A stretch of DNA of 56,034 nt from Martinezella miluonensis. Lineage in GTDB: Bacteria; Pseudomonadota; Alphaproteobacteria; Rhizobiales; Rhizobiaceae. Shown here piece by piece: positions 1-7,573 of this stretch. Within the stretch, counting starts at the first letter, position 1. Each line of letters opens with the position of its first letter. The DNA is taken from the NCBI RefSeq assembly GCF_900094545.1, contig NZ_FMAH01000042.1, positions 1-56,034 on the forward strand. Direction: 5' to 3'. Position numbers and translations under genes: made by a program. The notes beneath the pieces are model-generated. The model saw only the letters and a program-made list of their open reading frames with translations, was not told the origin of the DNA and did not search any database.

Positions 1-690
1 AGTTCCCATTCCCCCCACAAAGGCAGCCTGACGAAGGGGCGCCAAATACAAAGGAGAAAGGTTTAATTCCATCACGCTGCTTATTGTTGGGCGTGGCGGC
101 CGGTCAGGGCAACCCTCGTTGTGATTCTGCGAGCCTGAAACGGCAACACGCGCCATGTGAGACAGAGGAAGGCCCGAGACGAACCACGGTCCTGCGGTAT
201 TCAACCCGCGCATCAGAGTCTGATCAACCGTCGTCTCAATGCCGCCGCGTCCTGCAATAGGCAGCATATTTGTCCCTCGTCGACGCTGAAAAAGGCGACA
301 AGAAAAACCTATGCCCAAACTCTTGAAAACGGACATGAGAATCAAAAACCCCCAGCCAAGGCCAGGGGTTTGTCAGCAATCTGGGCCCCCGCCGGGGGGC
401 CTTTTCTTTTGTCTTGCGATCCGCAGACATATGACGGAATACCACACGAACGCCATCAGGGACTTTCCGTCGACTTGCTCCTTCGCGAGGAGCCATCCGA
501 CCTGGTCGGAGAGGGGATCGATCTCGAAGTGCGTCTCGAGGCGGTTGCAGACTGTATAGTCTGATGTGTCGCAGAATTGGGTGGACGACGACCTTTCCCG
601 TCGCAGGCATCCTCCCATCTGCAAACGAGAGCCGCACCTGGGTCGCCTAACGATATTAGCGCCCATGATTGCACCTAACACGGTCGTGCC
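1..690. other. Region without a confident gene
   Basis: I see no gene here with a convincing start, ribosome site and recognisable product. The only clear structure is a pair of hairpins at 346-371 and 384-401, the second with a T-rich tail, so a short plus-strand transcript may end here. A minus-strand open frame at about 373-600 has fairly protein-like composition but no recognisable family and no good start; it may be a remnant. The left window edge prevents judging what lies upstream. Confidence 0.5.
384..410 (+). terminator. Rho-independent terminator
   Basis: A perfect 7-bp GC stem (GGCCCCC at 384-390 with GGGGGCC at 395-401) has a 4-base loop and is followed directly by TTTTCTTTT (402-410). 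A second hairpin lies just upstream, AAACCCC at 346-352 with GGGGTTT at 365-371. No convincing plus-strand gene ends here, so the terminator may belong to a small RNA. Confidence 0.7.
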
Positions 691-691
691 G

Positions 692-960
692 GAAACCGCC
701 GGTCATGGTCGTTTTCCAATGGCGCCGAGGACGCGACGGTGCGCATCGCGCTGCGCCTCATCGCCAGCAATTCGGTTGCCGTCCTGTCCCACATTCTTGT
801 CGGATATGACATCAAGGAAGGAAGGCTGATGAACCTCATGCCCGAATTTCCGCCGAGTCGATTCGCGATCAGTGTCGTCTATCTGATGGCCCGCCCTTTC
901 GAGGACATCGAGTATGATGTCCGGTCATTGAAGGAAGAGGAGTCGATCCAAAATCAAAGG
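692..960 (+). pseudogene. LysR-type regulator, C-terminal fragment
   Basis: The plus-strand frame through about 692-910 encodes residues typical of the end of a LysR substrate-binding domain: a run containing AVLSHILV, then DIKEGRLMNLMPEFPPS and a VVY strand. This matches the usual layout of 'GIAxLPxFLVxxDIxxGRLVxLLPxFxPP...VYP'. The N-terminal helix-turn-helix and most of the effector domain are missing, and the frame then runs on into unrelated sequence. I infer a truncated remnant. The same frame is open into the SPW gene at 1078, but that gene has its own ribosome site. Confidence 0.55.
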
Positions 961-1077
961 GAAGCATGGTTTGTAAGTGATCTTGAATTGGGTATTATAG
1001 ATATTACTTATATACTTATACGTGAAATTCACGTCGGACGAAGCCACCGTCAGGCTTCTTGGTGTGAGGAGGTTGCC

Positions 1078-1437
1078 ATGGCAATCAGTATGAGGGAAGG
1101 AAAAGGATACCAGGATTGGGCATGTATGCTTTTGGGCGCATGCTTGTTTGTCTCGCCGTGGATCTTCGGGTTCACAGGGGAGATGATGCCAAGCTGGAAC
1201 GCATGGATAGTTGCCGTTTTGCTGATCGTGCTGGCGTCAGCAGCGCTTTCCGCATTCGCTGAATGGGAGGAATGGGCTAGTATGGCGCTCGGTGTCTGGT
1301 TGATTGCATCTCCCTGGCTCCTTGGTTTTGTTGCCAACGCTAGCGCAAGGTGGACGGATATCGTTCTCGGTGTGCTCGTTGTGGCTGCATCGCTATGGGG
1401 AGTCTGGAACGTTCATCATCCACACGCCCACGCTTAG
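1078..1437 (+). CDS. SPW repeat membrane protein
   Basis: The product is a 119-residue integral membrane protein with two copies of the SPW repeat: SPWIFGF at about residues 26-32 and SPWLLGF at about 78-84. Each sits in a hydrophobic helix pair, giving about four membrane segments, and a short His-rich tail ends the protein. SPW proteins (Pfam PF03779) are found in many soil bacteria and have no established biochemical role. The ATG at 1078 is chosen because GGAGG lies 7 bases upstream; the frame is open further upstream but that part resembles a LysR remnant. A strong hairpin follows 30 bases after the stop. Confidence 0.8.
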   Translation: MAISMREGKGYQDWACMLLGACLFVSPWIFGFTGEMMPSWNAWIVAVLLIVLASAALSAFAEWEEWASMALGVWLIASPWLLGFVANASARWTDIVLGVLVVAASLWGVWNVHHPHAHA

Positions 1438-1467
1438 CCGCCGCTCCAGCAAGAACGAGAAGAAGCA

Positions 1468-1500
1468 CTCACGGCGCGCCCGCAAAGCGCCGTGAGCCTT
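1468..1500 (+). terminator. Hairpin terminator after the SPW gene
   Basis: A perfect 10-bp stem, CTCACGGCGC (1468-1477) with GCGCCGTGAG (1487-1496), has a 9-base loop and is followed by CCTTTATAAA. It begins 31 bases after the SPW stop and probably ends that transcript. The rest of 1501-1770 shows no gene. Confidence 0.65.
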
Positions 1501-1770
1501 TATAAAGTGTCTGCCACAGCCTATGGGGCAACCTCCAAGCCTCCCGTGGAAATCGACGTTGGCGGTTCAGTTTCCATCGAGAGCGACAATTTTAATCAAT
1601 AAACGCGGGTGTTGCACATTCCGCACGGCTATCTAAAAACGAGCGTGCGAAGCCCTTCATAAGCGCCACTTTCCGCTGTATTTTCTTAGAAACCTGCTAT
1701 TGGTGGATTAGGCCCATGATCGGCTACACCGCTTTCAGGTGCATCTTCATGATTTTTGACCGACATGCCG

Positions 1771-1796
1771 CTTGAGCAAGGCACGCCTTGCGCAAG
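1771..1796. promoter_or_regulatory. Palindrome upstream of the IalB-family gene
   Basis: Near-perfect inverted repeat: CTTG, one unpaired base, GCAAGGC, 2-base centre, GCCTTGC, one unpaired base, CAAG. It ends 29 bases before the ATG at 1826. The two-base centre suits a dimeric protein-binding site better than an RNA hairpin. No regulator can be named. Confidence 0.4.
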
Positions 1797-1825
1797 CGAA
1801 TGGCTTTGACTTTGGGTAGTTTTGT

Positions 1826-2500
1826 ATGTCCCCCGCAAATAAGACACTTTCCATCAAGACTCTGACATCCGTCGCGCTTCTTTCGTCGACGTTGCTTGCA
1901 TTCTCCGCAATGGCGCAAGAGCAGCCGGGACCGGCTGCGAATACGACTTCCGGCACCGCCGCTGAGAGCAAAACTCCCGCAGCAAGCGAACAGCAACCCG
2001 CACCCCAAGCGCGTGTTCAGAAATTTGACGATTGGTATTACCGCTGCATCGATGGAAAAGCTCAGGACGGCTCGGCAACAGCGAGCTGTGAAGTGGCGCA
2101 GATCGCGACGGTCAAGCAAGGTGATCAGGATGTCAACATCCTCACCCTGGCGGTTGCCAAAACGCCAGTTCCAGCATCGAACCCAAATCAAAAAGGCAGC
2201 AAGCAGCCCGCAAGCGAGCTCATCTTGACGACGCTCGTGCCGCTCAACATGTATCTGCCCGGCGGCATCAGCATCGATGCCAGCGACAAGCAGGTCGTGC
2301 AACTTGCTTACCGCAACTGCAATCAGGCGGGCTGCTGGGCGCAGCAAAAGCTGGATGCAAAGATGATTGCAGCCCTAGCCAAGGCGACAGACGGCACCGG
2401 TCACGTACAGATGATGAATGGCCAGAAGGTCAACATCAAATTCTCGCTCAAGGGCCTGTCAGCCGCCCTGGATGCATTGCAGAAGCCTGCCTCCAGGTAA
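1826..2500 (+). CDS. Invasion-associated locus B (IalB) family protein
   Basis: The product is a secreted or periplasmic protein of 224 residues. It has an N-terminal signal peptide (charged start, hydrophobic run to about residue 30, AMAQ cleavage site), then a Pro/Ala/Thr-rich linker and the IalB-family domain (Pfam PF06776) from about residue 65. Visible marks are the opening FDDWYYRC, paired cysteines (RC, SCEVAQ, RNCNQAGCWAQ), the LPGGISI segment and the terminal FSLKG motif. IalB was first described as a Bartonella erythrocyte-invasion factor, but relatives are common in rhizobia with no proven role. The next gene, tpsB, starts 18 bases after its stop, so the two are probably co-transcribed and both act at the envelope. 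Confidence 0.85.
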   Translation: MSPANKTLSIKTLTSVALLSSTLLAFSAMAQEQPGPAANTTSGTAAESKTPAASEQQPAPQARVQKFDDWYYRCIDGKAQDGSATASCEVAQIATVKQGDQDVNILTLAVAKTPVPASNPNQKGSKQPASELILTTLVPLNMYLPGGISIDASDKQVVQLAYRNCNQAGCWAQQKLDAKMIAALAKATDGTGHVQMMNGQKVNIKFSLKGLSAALDALQKPASR

Positions 2501-2518
2501 CCGGCGGTAGGATAGCCC

Positions 2519-4297
2519 ATGATCTTGGCTTTGGGGCCGATCCGTCTACGGTTCGGCCAAGGCTTTTCGAAGTCGTGTCTCAATGCTCCGCTTGCGGTCG
2601 CGTTGCTGTCGGCAACTCTAGTTTCCTCTCAGGTTGCTGCACAGCAATCGCCGAGCGATGATTTCGCGCGGCGCCAGGTGCAGCAGGCAGAGCAGCAGCG
2701 CCTTGATGCGCTGCGCGACGCAACGCCGAAACCTTTAGCAGCTCCGATCGATCAGAAGCAGGCGCCGGCCTCGCAGAATGGCGGCTCCTGCTTTGCGATC
2801 GCCCATGTCACGGTGGAGGGGGTGAAGCAGTTTTCGCCGGCCACTATCGGCAGGATCACCGCCCCTTATGCGAACCGTTGCGTCGGCGTCGGCGAGATCA
2901 ATGCGCTGCTGCGCGACCTGACGCATCTCTATCTCGACAAGGGATATGTGAGCTCTCGCGTCTACGTGCCGGCGCAGGACATTGCCAAAACCAAGGCCCT
3001 TCGGCTGGTAGCTGTCGAAGGCACGCTTGCGGACATTTATATCAACGGCAAGCCGGCGCCAGGCTCTGGTATGATTGCCACCGCCTTTCCCGGCATGAAG
3101 GGTGAGATCACCAATCTGCGCGACATCGAGCAAGGTCTCGATCAGATCAACCGTCTCGCCTCCAACAATGCCAAAACGGCAATGTTGCCCGGGAAGACGG
3201 ATGGCACGTCGATCCTCAATATCGAGAGCAAGCCGGATCATCCCTGGCACCTTTCCGTCGGCAACAGCAATCTTGGCCAATGGCAGACCGGATATTCCAA
3301 ATCCTCCGCCTCGGTCGGCTACGACAATCTCCTGCATCTCAACGACCAATGGAACTTTGCTTACGAACATACCGGCCCGGACTACCCGTGGCGCGATGAT
3401 GGCCAAGGCAAGAGCAACAGCTATTCCGGCAATGTCAGCGCTCCCTACGGCTATTGGACGTTCTCGCTCAACGGCTCCTGGTACGAATATACCAGCTCCG
3501 TTCCCGGGAATTTCGGGCCGCTGGATACTTCAGGCAACTCCAAGCAGGCAGGGATCGGCGCCAATCGCGTGATTTTCCGCGACAAGGATTCGATCACAAC
3601 CTTCAACAGCAGCCTGACCTACAAGGAATCCAACAACTTTCTGCTCGGCAGCAGGATCGAGGTTGGCAGCCGCAAATATACGGTCGGCGATCTCGGTATC
3701 TCGCATTCACGCCGCATGCTCGGCGGTCTTTGGGTTTTCGACCTTTCCTACCGCCAGGGGCTCAGTCTCTTCGATGCGGTTGCTCCTGGCGATGCCGGGG
3801 CAGGAGACGCGGATCCTCGTTTTTCCAAGTTCACCGGCACGATCACCGTGACGCGGCCGTTCGAATTCGCCGACCAGCGCCTGGAGATCAATTCCGTCGT
3901 CACCGGGCAATATTCTCCCGACAATATGTTCGGGGCCGAGCAGATCTCGATCGGCGGCTATTCCTCCGTGCGCGGGACGCGCGAGACTATGCTCTTCGGC
4001 AATAACGGCTTCTTCGTCCGCAACGATCTTGTTTGGCGCACACAGCCTTTCGCCGACAATGCCGCACTTGCCAAGATCTTCGGCGAATTCCGCCCCTATG
4101 TCGGCCTCGATTACGGACGGATCGCATCTCAGGCGCGCTACCGCATTGAAGGCGGTGACATGCTCGGCTGGACCGCGGGCGCCAAGCTCGCCGGCGGCAA
4201 TGTGAATTTCGATATCGGCTATTCGGACGTTCTTGGCGGGACGATCGAGAAAAAGAATTCGGGGCTGCTTTTTGTCAGCGCTTCACTGCGTTGGTGA
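2519..4297 (+). CDS. ShlB/FhaC/HecB-type two-partner secretion transporter (TpsB)
   Basis: The product is an outer-membrane pore of the Omp85/TpsB family that exports one large TpsA exoprotein. It has 592 residues, normal for the family: a signal peptide ending near AAQQ (residue 42), a Gln-rich periplasmic stretch, POTRA-like repeats at about 90-220 (opening AIAHVTVEGV), and a beta-barrel from about 240 to the end. The barrel carries the family's conserved VRGTRE motif at about 484-489, which lies on the inward-folded loop, and ends in a C-terminal aromatic residue (SASLRW) as expected for barrel assembly. No full TpsA gene follows; only a short TpsA-like stump is found at 5813. TpsB may therefore be an orphan or serve a partner elsewhere. 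Confidence 0.9.
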   Translation: MILALGPIRLRFGQGFSKSCLNAPLAVALLSATLVSSQVAAQQSPSDDFARRQVQQAEQQRLDALRDATPKPLAAPIDQKQAPASQNGGSCFAIAHVTVEGVKQFSPATIGRITAPYANRCVGVGEINALLRDLTHLYLDKGYVSSRVYVPAQDIAKTKALRLVAVEGTLADIYINGKPAPGSGMIATAFPGMKGEITNLRDIEQGLDQINRLASNNAKTAMLPGKTDGTSILNIESKPDHPWHLSVGNSNLGQWQTGYSKSSASVGYDNLLHLNDQWNFAYEHTGPDYPWRDDGQGKSNSYSGNVSAPYGYWTFSLNGSWYEYTSSVPGNFGPLDTSGNSKQAGIGANRVIFRDKDSITTFNSSLTYKESNNFLLGSRIEVGSRKYTVGDLGISHSRRMLGGLWVFDLSYRQGLSLFDAVAPGDAGAGDADPRFSKFTGTITVTRPFEFADQRLEINSVVTGQYSPDNMFGAEQISIGGYSSVRGTRETMLFGNNGFFVRNDLVWRTQPFADNAALAKIFGEFRPYVGLDYGRIASQARYRIEGGDMLGWTAGAKLAGGNVNFDIGYSDVLGGTIEKKNSGLLFVSASLRW

Positions 4298-4396
4298 TCA
4301 TGGAACAGGGGGAAGGTCATGAATTGAAGGTCACGGATGATTTCTCATGAACACACGCATTCAACCAAACCGCCTCTCTGAACGTCAGGTCACCCG

Positions 4397-4990
4397 ATGA
4401 ACGCCCAATTTCGTGTTTGTATTCTTTCCCTTCTCGTCTCCTTGGCATTGACTGGATGCCAATCCGCAAAGCCGATCGCGATGAGCGTTAACGCCCTACC
4501 GACTGCCAAGGGCGTGCAATACGGTGATGTCCTGGCGCCACAGCGCGCAGCCGGACAGGACATTCCTTCGCTCAAGGGGCAGCGTGTCGTCACCGTGCGG
4601 ACCTATGAGGATGTTCGCAAGAAAGACGCACAATTTTCCACCAGAGAGGAAATGGAAGGTGTCGATTGCGCATTGGAAAGCGAGGGCTATCGGGCGTCGG
4701 TGAAGACACCGGCCGAAATCCGGGTGCCTGACTATGGTTACGCCTCACGCCCAGTTGCCGTTCGCTGTCAGTCGCCCGGTTACAGGGCTGGCTATGCGAC
4801 TGTGCAGCCGTTTGACAAGACCTCTTCAGAGCGACTGGGAGCCGCAAGCAACAATGGTCTTGCCGGTGTGGTTGTTGTTGCATTGATCGACGCTGCTACG
4901 GACAAGAAGAAGCACGAATTCAGCTACCCGCCCGTGTACGTGACGATGAACCGGATCGGTTGCGAAAAAGAAAGGTCGGGCTGCCGCTAA
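4397..4990 (+). CDS. Hypothetical lipoprotein
   Basis: The product has 197 residues. It starts with a type II signal peptide: charged start, hydrophobic run, and lipobox LTGC with Cys at about 21, so it should be lipid-anchored. The mature part has a segment containing GVDCALESEGYRASVKTPAEI, paired Cys and a short hydrophobic Ala/Val segment near residue 155. I recognise no functional family. It lies in the same orientation 100 bases downstream of tpsB. A role in the envelope is all that can be said. Confidence 0.65.
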   Translation: MNAQFRVCILSLLVSLALTGCQSAKPIAMSVNALPTAKGVQYGDVLAPQRAAGQDIPSLKGQRVVTVRTYEDVRKKDAQFSTREEMEGVDCALESEGYRASVKTPAEIRVPDYGYASRPVAVRCQSPGYRAGYATVQPFDKTSSERLGAASNNGLAGVVVVALIDAATDKKKHEFSYPPVYVTMNRIGCEKERSGCR

Positions 4991-5134
4991 CTCAATATGC
5001 CGCAACAAACTGGCTCTGGCACATAACCGCGCGGATGTTCGGACGTCTTAGGCTCCGAAGTTAATCGGTGCGAGTCAGAGCTTCTAGTCCCCGGTACATC
5101 CCTAAAGTGATGATTGAATATTCAGGAGAGAATT

Positions 5135-5599
5135 ATGCATTCCATTGGAAAAAAGGCTAACAATACCGTCTCTCTCGTATCGTTTCCCTCTGTCGCGCTT
5201 GTTAGCTGTGCAATCATACTATCCAGCTGCGGGGGGCGTGAAGCGCATCCCATCGCATCGACCAATGTTGGCGACAGGGGAATTGAGTGCAGCGGGATAT
5301 CGCGCGAATTTGCCGCCAATGAGCGACAGATCACTGCAACTGTTAAGGAGCGTTCGCAGGCACAGGGCAAGAATGTCATTCTTGGCGCCACGGGTGTGCT
5401 TCTGTTCCTTCCGGCTCTCTTCTTTATGGATCCGAAATCACCGGAAAAGATCGAGATCGACGCGTTGCGGAATCGCAATCAGGTGCTTGCGGACCTTGCC
5501 CGCTCAAGAAAGTGCCCGGCACCGAAGTCACAGTTAGGTGATCTCTATAAGAAGCTCGACGGCGGCGTGACGACGACGCCGGCCAAAAGAGGCAGTTGA
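5135..5599 (+). CDS. Hypothetical lipoprotein with one membrane segment
   Basis: The product has 154 residues. The start at 5135 is chosen because AGGAGAG ends 4 bases upstream; an in-frame TTG at 5114 precedes that ribosome site and is unlikely. A signal peptide ends in the lipobox LSSC. A second hydrophobic stretch, GVLLFLPALFFMD, lies at about residues 87-99, followed by a charged region rich in Asp, Arg and Lys. This layout (lipobox, short exposed domain, membrane hairpin, basic tail) recurs in small rhizobial proteins of unknown role. It sits between tpsB and the tpsA stump. Confidence 0.65.
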   Translation: MHSIGKKANNTVSLVSFPSVALVSCAIILSSCGGREAHPIASTNVGDRGIECSGISREFAANERQITATVKERSQAQGKNVILGATGVLLFLPALFFMDPKSPEKIEIDALRNRNQVLADLARSRKCPAPKSQLGDLYKKLDGGVTTTPAKRGS

Positions 5600-5812
5600 G
5601 GTGGTTCGATCAGCGTTTGTTTGTCATCCGCGGTGAGCGACATCCGCATCGGCCGAACCAGTACCGTAAGCGACATATTTTGTTTGGAATAGATTTTCCT
5701 CAACTAGAAGCTGAAATTGACGCCGGTCTTGTGGCTGTGATGTCGCTTTCAGCTGGCTACTCACAACTGCGGCGAGACTAATTTACCGCGCAAATGCGAG
5801 TGAAGGCGTACA

Positions 5813-6100
5813 ATGAGCAGGAAGATCGCATTGGTTGGATCGAAGCTTGCAACTGAGGGCAGGGAGGATGCTGGCGGCCTCGTGGCAAGGATTGTGCGCC
5901 TCGGACGCCAGTCGCTTGCTGTCACCCTTAGCGCTCTCCTGTTCCTGCAGCCAGCGATTGCCAACGCACAATCCGTCTCCGCGGCCGGATCGGCACCGAC
6001 CACCAATCAACCGAGTATCGGTGCTGCGCCCAACGGTCAGAACTCACACAAAAACGTCTGTCGGTCCAGGATGCGCGACAGCCGCCGCTACCTATTTTGA
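5813..6100 (+). pseudogene. Truncated TpsA (filamentous haemagglutinin-like) exoprotein
   Basis: The first 75 or so codons look like the start of a TpsA exoprotein. There is a long basic N-region (RIVRLGRQ), a hydrophobic signal core ending ANAQ, then GSAPTTNQPSIGAAPNG. This resembles the segment just before the conserved 'NGVPVVNI' start of the TPS haemagglutination domain. Directly after APNG the similarity stops and the frame ends at 6100, so the whole TPS domain and repeat body, usually more than 1000 residues, are missing. Its partner transporter is intact at 2519-4297 on the same strand. I infer a deletion that joined the signal peptide to unrelated DNA; the region 6040-6182 shows nothing else I can name. 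Confidence 0.6.
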
Positions 6101-6182
6101 GGCGCATCCGCATCCAGGCAATGGAACTGCTCATTGAAGGGCAAGTCGCTGGCGGTGACCGGATGCCAAGGCTTGATAGCGT

Positions 6183-6872
6183 TCAGCGTCCGTTTGCCAG
6201 CAGCTCTTTTGCAATTGCTGCGGCAGCCTGAACGTGCGTTCGACACGCTTCAGCCGCAATATCCGGCTCATTCCGTTCGATCGCCGCAAAGATTTTCCGG
6301 ATCTGAGCAGGACCTGTGGTCGTTCTGTTCGTCGTAGACAACGTCATCACGCGCAGTCGTGAAATTCGACTGTTCAGGCGGCTGACGATGTCCCAGGCAA
6401 TGTTATGGCCGCCTGATTCAAAAATGATCCGGTAAAACTCGGTGGTCGCATCGAGAATGCCCTGCGGGGACTGCTGGCGGGAAGTGCGATCCAATTCGTC
6501 CAGCGCCTGCCGCAATCTGCTCTTCACACCATCAGCGGCCGTTCGCGCGCAGTCCGCAACAGCAGTGGATTCCAATGAGGCCCGGATCTCGTAGATCTGG
6601 CGAGCGTCATCCCATTCGAGCCGCGCGACGATCGGCCCTTGTTTGGCCAGCATTTCGACGAGTCCCTCGGCTTCCAGATGCCGCAGTACTTCTCGGATGA
6701 CGGAGCGCGAGACGCCAAGCTGTTCACAAAGGGTCCGCTCAACAAGGCGAGCACCCGGTTCGAACAACCCGTTGATGATCGCCCGTCGCATCCGATCGAG
6801 GGCAATTTCTCTCAAGGTTGCCGGCGGAGAATCGATGCGAAGCGCGGCGAGGTCGTTTGCGTTCTGGCTCAT
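6183..6872 (-). CDS. GntR-family regulator, FCD (FadR-like) subgroup
   Basis: DNA-binding regulator of 229 residues. The winged helix-turn-helix covers about residues 20-80, with the recognition helix around SRSVIREVLRHLEAEG (55-70). The all-helical FCD effector domain covers about 88-220, beginning at the typical IYEIRASLE. In many FCD proteins a His follows Phe in the metal-binding helix ('FH'); here the sequence is FY, while later His residues (GGH and RTH) remain, so metal binding may be altered. The gene is divergent from the catabolic operon starting at 6971, and a perfect palindrome of GntR type lies between them. The natural reading is a substrate-responsive repressor of that operon and perhaps of itself. 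Confidence 0.9.
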   Translation of the reverse strand: MSQNANDLAALRIDSPPATLREIALDRMRRAIINGLFEPGARLVERTLCEQLGVSRSVIREVLRHLEAEGLVEMLAKQGPIVARLEWDDARQIYEIRASLESTAVADCARTAADGVKSRLRQALDELDRTSRQQSPQGILDATTEFYRIIFESGGHNIAWDIVSRLNSRISRLRVMTLSTTNRTTTGPAQIRKIFAAIERNEPDIAAEACRTHVQAAAAIAKELLANGR

Positions 6873-6911
6873 GACAGCTTTTTAGAACGAAAAGAAATTT
6901 CGCACAAGCTC

Positions 6912-6941
6912 TTGACACGTTGTATTATGGTATACCAACAT
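6912..6941 (+). promoter_or_regulatory. Promoter with GntR-type operator
   Basis: TTGACA at 6912-6917 is a consensus -35 box; the best -10 candidate at the right distance (CAACAT, 6936-6941, 18-base spacer) is weak. Over the spacer lies the perfect 10-bp palindrome TGGTATACCA (6928-6937), which fits the FadR-family pattern TGGTNNNACCA closely. A repressor bound here would block the promoter. The ribosome site of the first operon gene (GGAGAGG, 6961-6967) follows 20 bases later. Confidence 0.6.
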
Positions 6942-6970
6942 ATGAGCAGATAAACGGACTGGAGAGGCAG

Positions 6971-7573
6971 ATGGCGTCACTTATTCGCAAGACATTGTTG
7001 CAGGTTGAGGCAACCCATATCGAAGGGGGGAAGGAAGCCGCCGTTCCCCTTAAGCTGATTGCCGCCATCGCCGTCATAAAGAACCCTTGGGCCGGCCGCG
7101 GCTTTGTGGAAGATCTCAAGCCCGAGATCCACGCGGTCGCCCCCGTTCTCGGCGAGCTGCTCACGAAGATGATCATCGACACCGCCGGTTCGGGAGAGGC
7201 CGTCGAAGCCTACGGAAAATCGGCAATCGTCGGCCTCAATGGCGAAATCGAACACGCCTCGGCGCTGATCCATACGCTGCGCTTCGGCAACCACTATCGC
7301 ACCGCCGTCGGCGCCAAATCCTATCTCGCCTTCTGCAACACGCGCGGGCCGGCAAATGCTCCGATCATGATCCCGCTCATGGACAAGAACGACGAAGGAC
7401 GCCGCTCGCACTACCTGACGATCCAATGCGCAGTTCCGGACGCACCCGCTGCGGACGAGATTGTCGTAGCGCTGGGCGCTTCGATCGGCGGTCGCCCGCA
7501 CCATCGCATCGGTGATCGCTATCAGGATCTCAAGGAGCTGGGTCACGATGTCGCAAACCCTGCAGCGGTCTAA
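6971..7573 (+). CDS. Amino acid synthesis family protein (PF06684)
   Basis: The product has 200 residues and matches the family named amino acid synthesis (AA_synth, Pfam PF06684), recognisable from KNPWAGRGF near residue 37, the GEIEHASALIHT segment near 90 and GASIGGRPHHRIGDRYQD near the C terminus. Structures of relatives are known but the reaction is not firmly established; they often sit beside flavin monooxygenases and hydrolases in catabolic operons. The start at 6971 has GGAGAGG 3 bases upstream. It is the first gene of a ten-gene operon, and its end overlaps the next gene by 26 bases, which suggests translational coupling. Confidence 0.85.
   Translation: MASLIRKTLLQVEATHIEGGKEAAVPLKLIAAIAVIKNPWAGRGFVEDLKPEIHAVAPVLGELLTKMIIDTAGSGEAVEAYGKSAIVGLNGEIEHASALIHTLRFGNHYRTAVGAKSYLAFCNTRGPANAPIMIPLMDKNDEGRRSHYLTIQCAVPDAPAADEIVVALGASIGGRPHHRIGDRYQDLKELGHDVANPAAV

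Noticed and set aside
157..564. Long plus-strand frames at the left edge
   Set aside because: No ribosome site, no known family, and they overlap the hairpins at 346-410; more likely non-coding or remnant.
373..681. Minus-strand frame with protein-like composition (CDTSDYTVCNRLETHFE)
   Set aside because: No recognisable family, no supported start, and its end overlaps the terminator hairpin. Possibly a remnant but not supportable as a gene.
739..1077. Upstream extension of the SPW protein to a 232-residue product
   Set aside because: The extension is a LysR-type fragment and the SPW part has its own good ribosome site at 1078.
5704..5745. Minus-strand HKTGVNFSF-stop, like the end of an outer-membrane porin
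   Set aside because: Only about ten codons before a stop in the same frame; too short to exclude chance.
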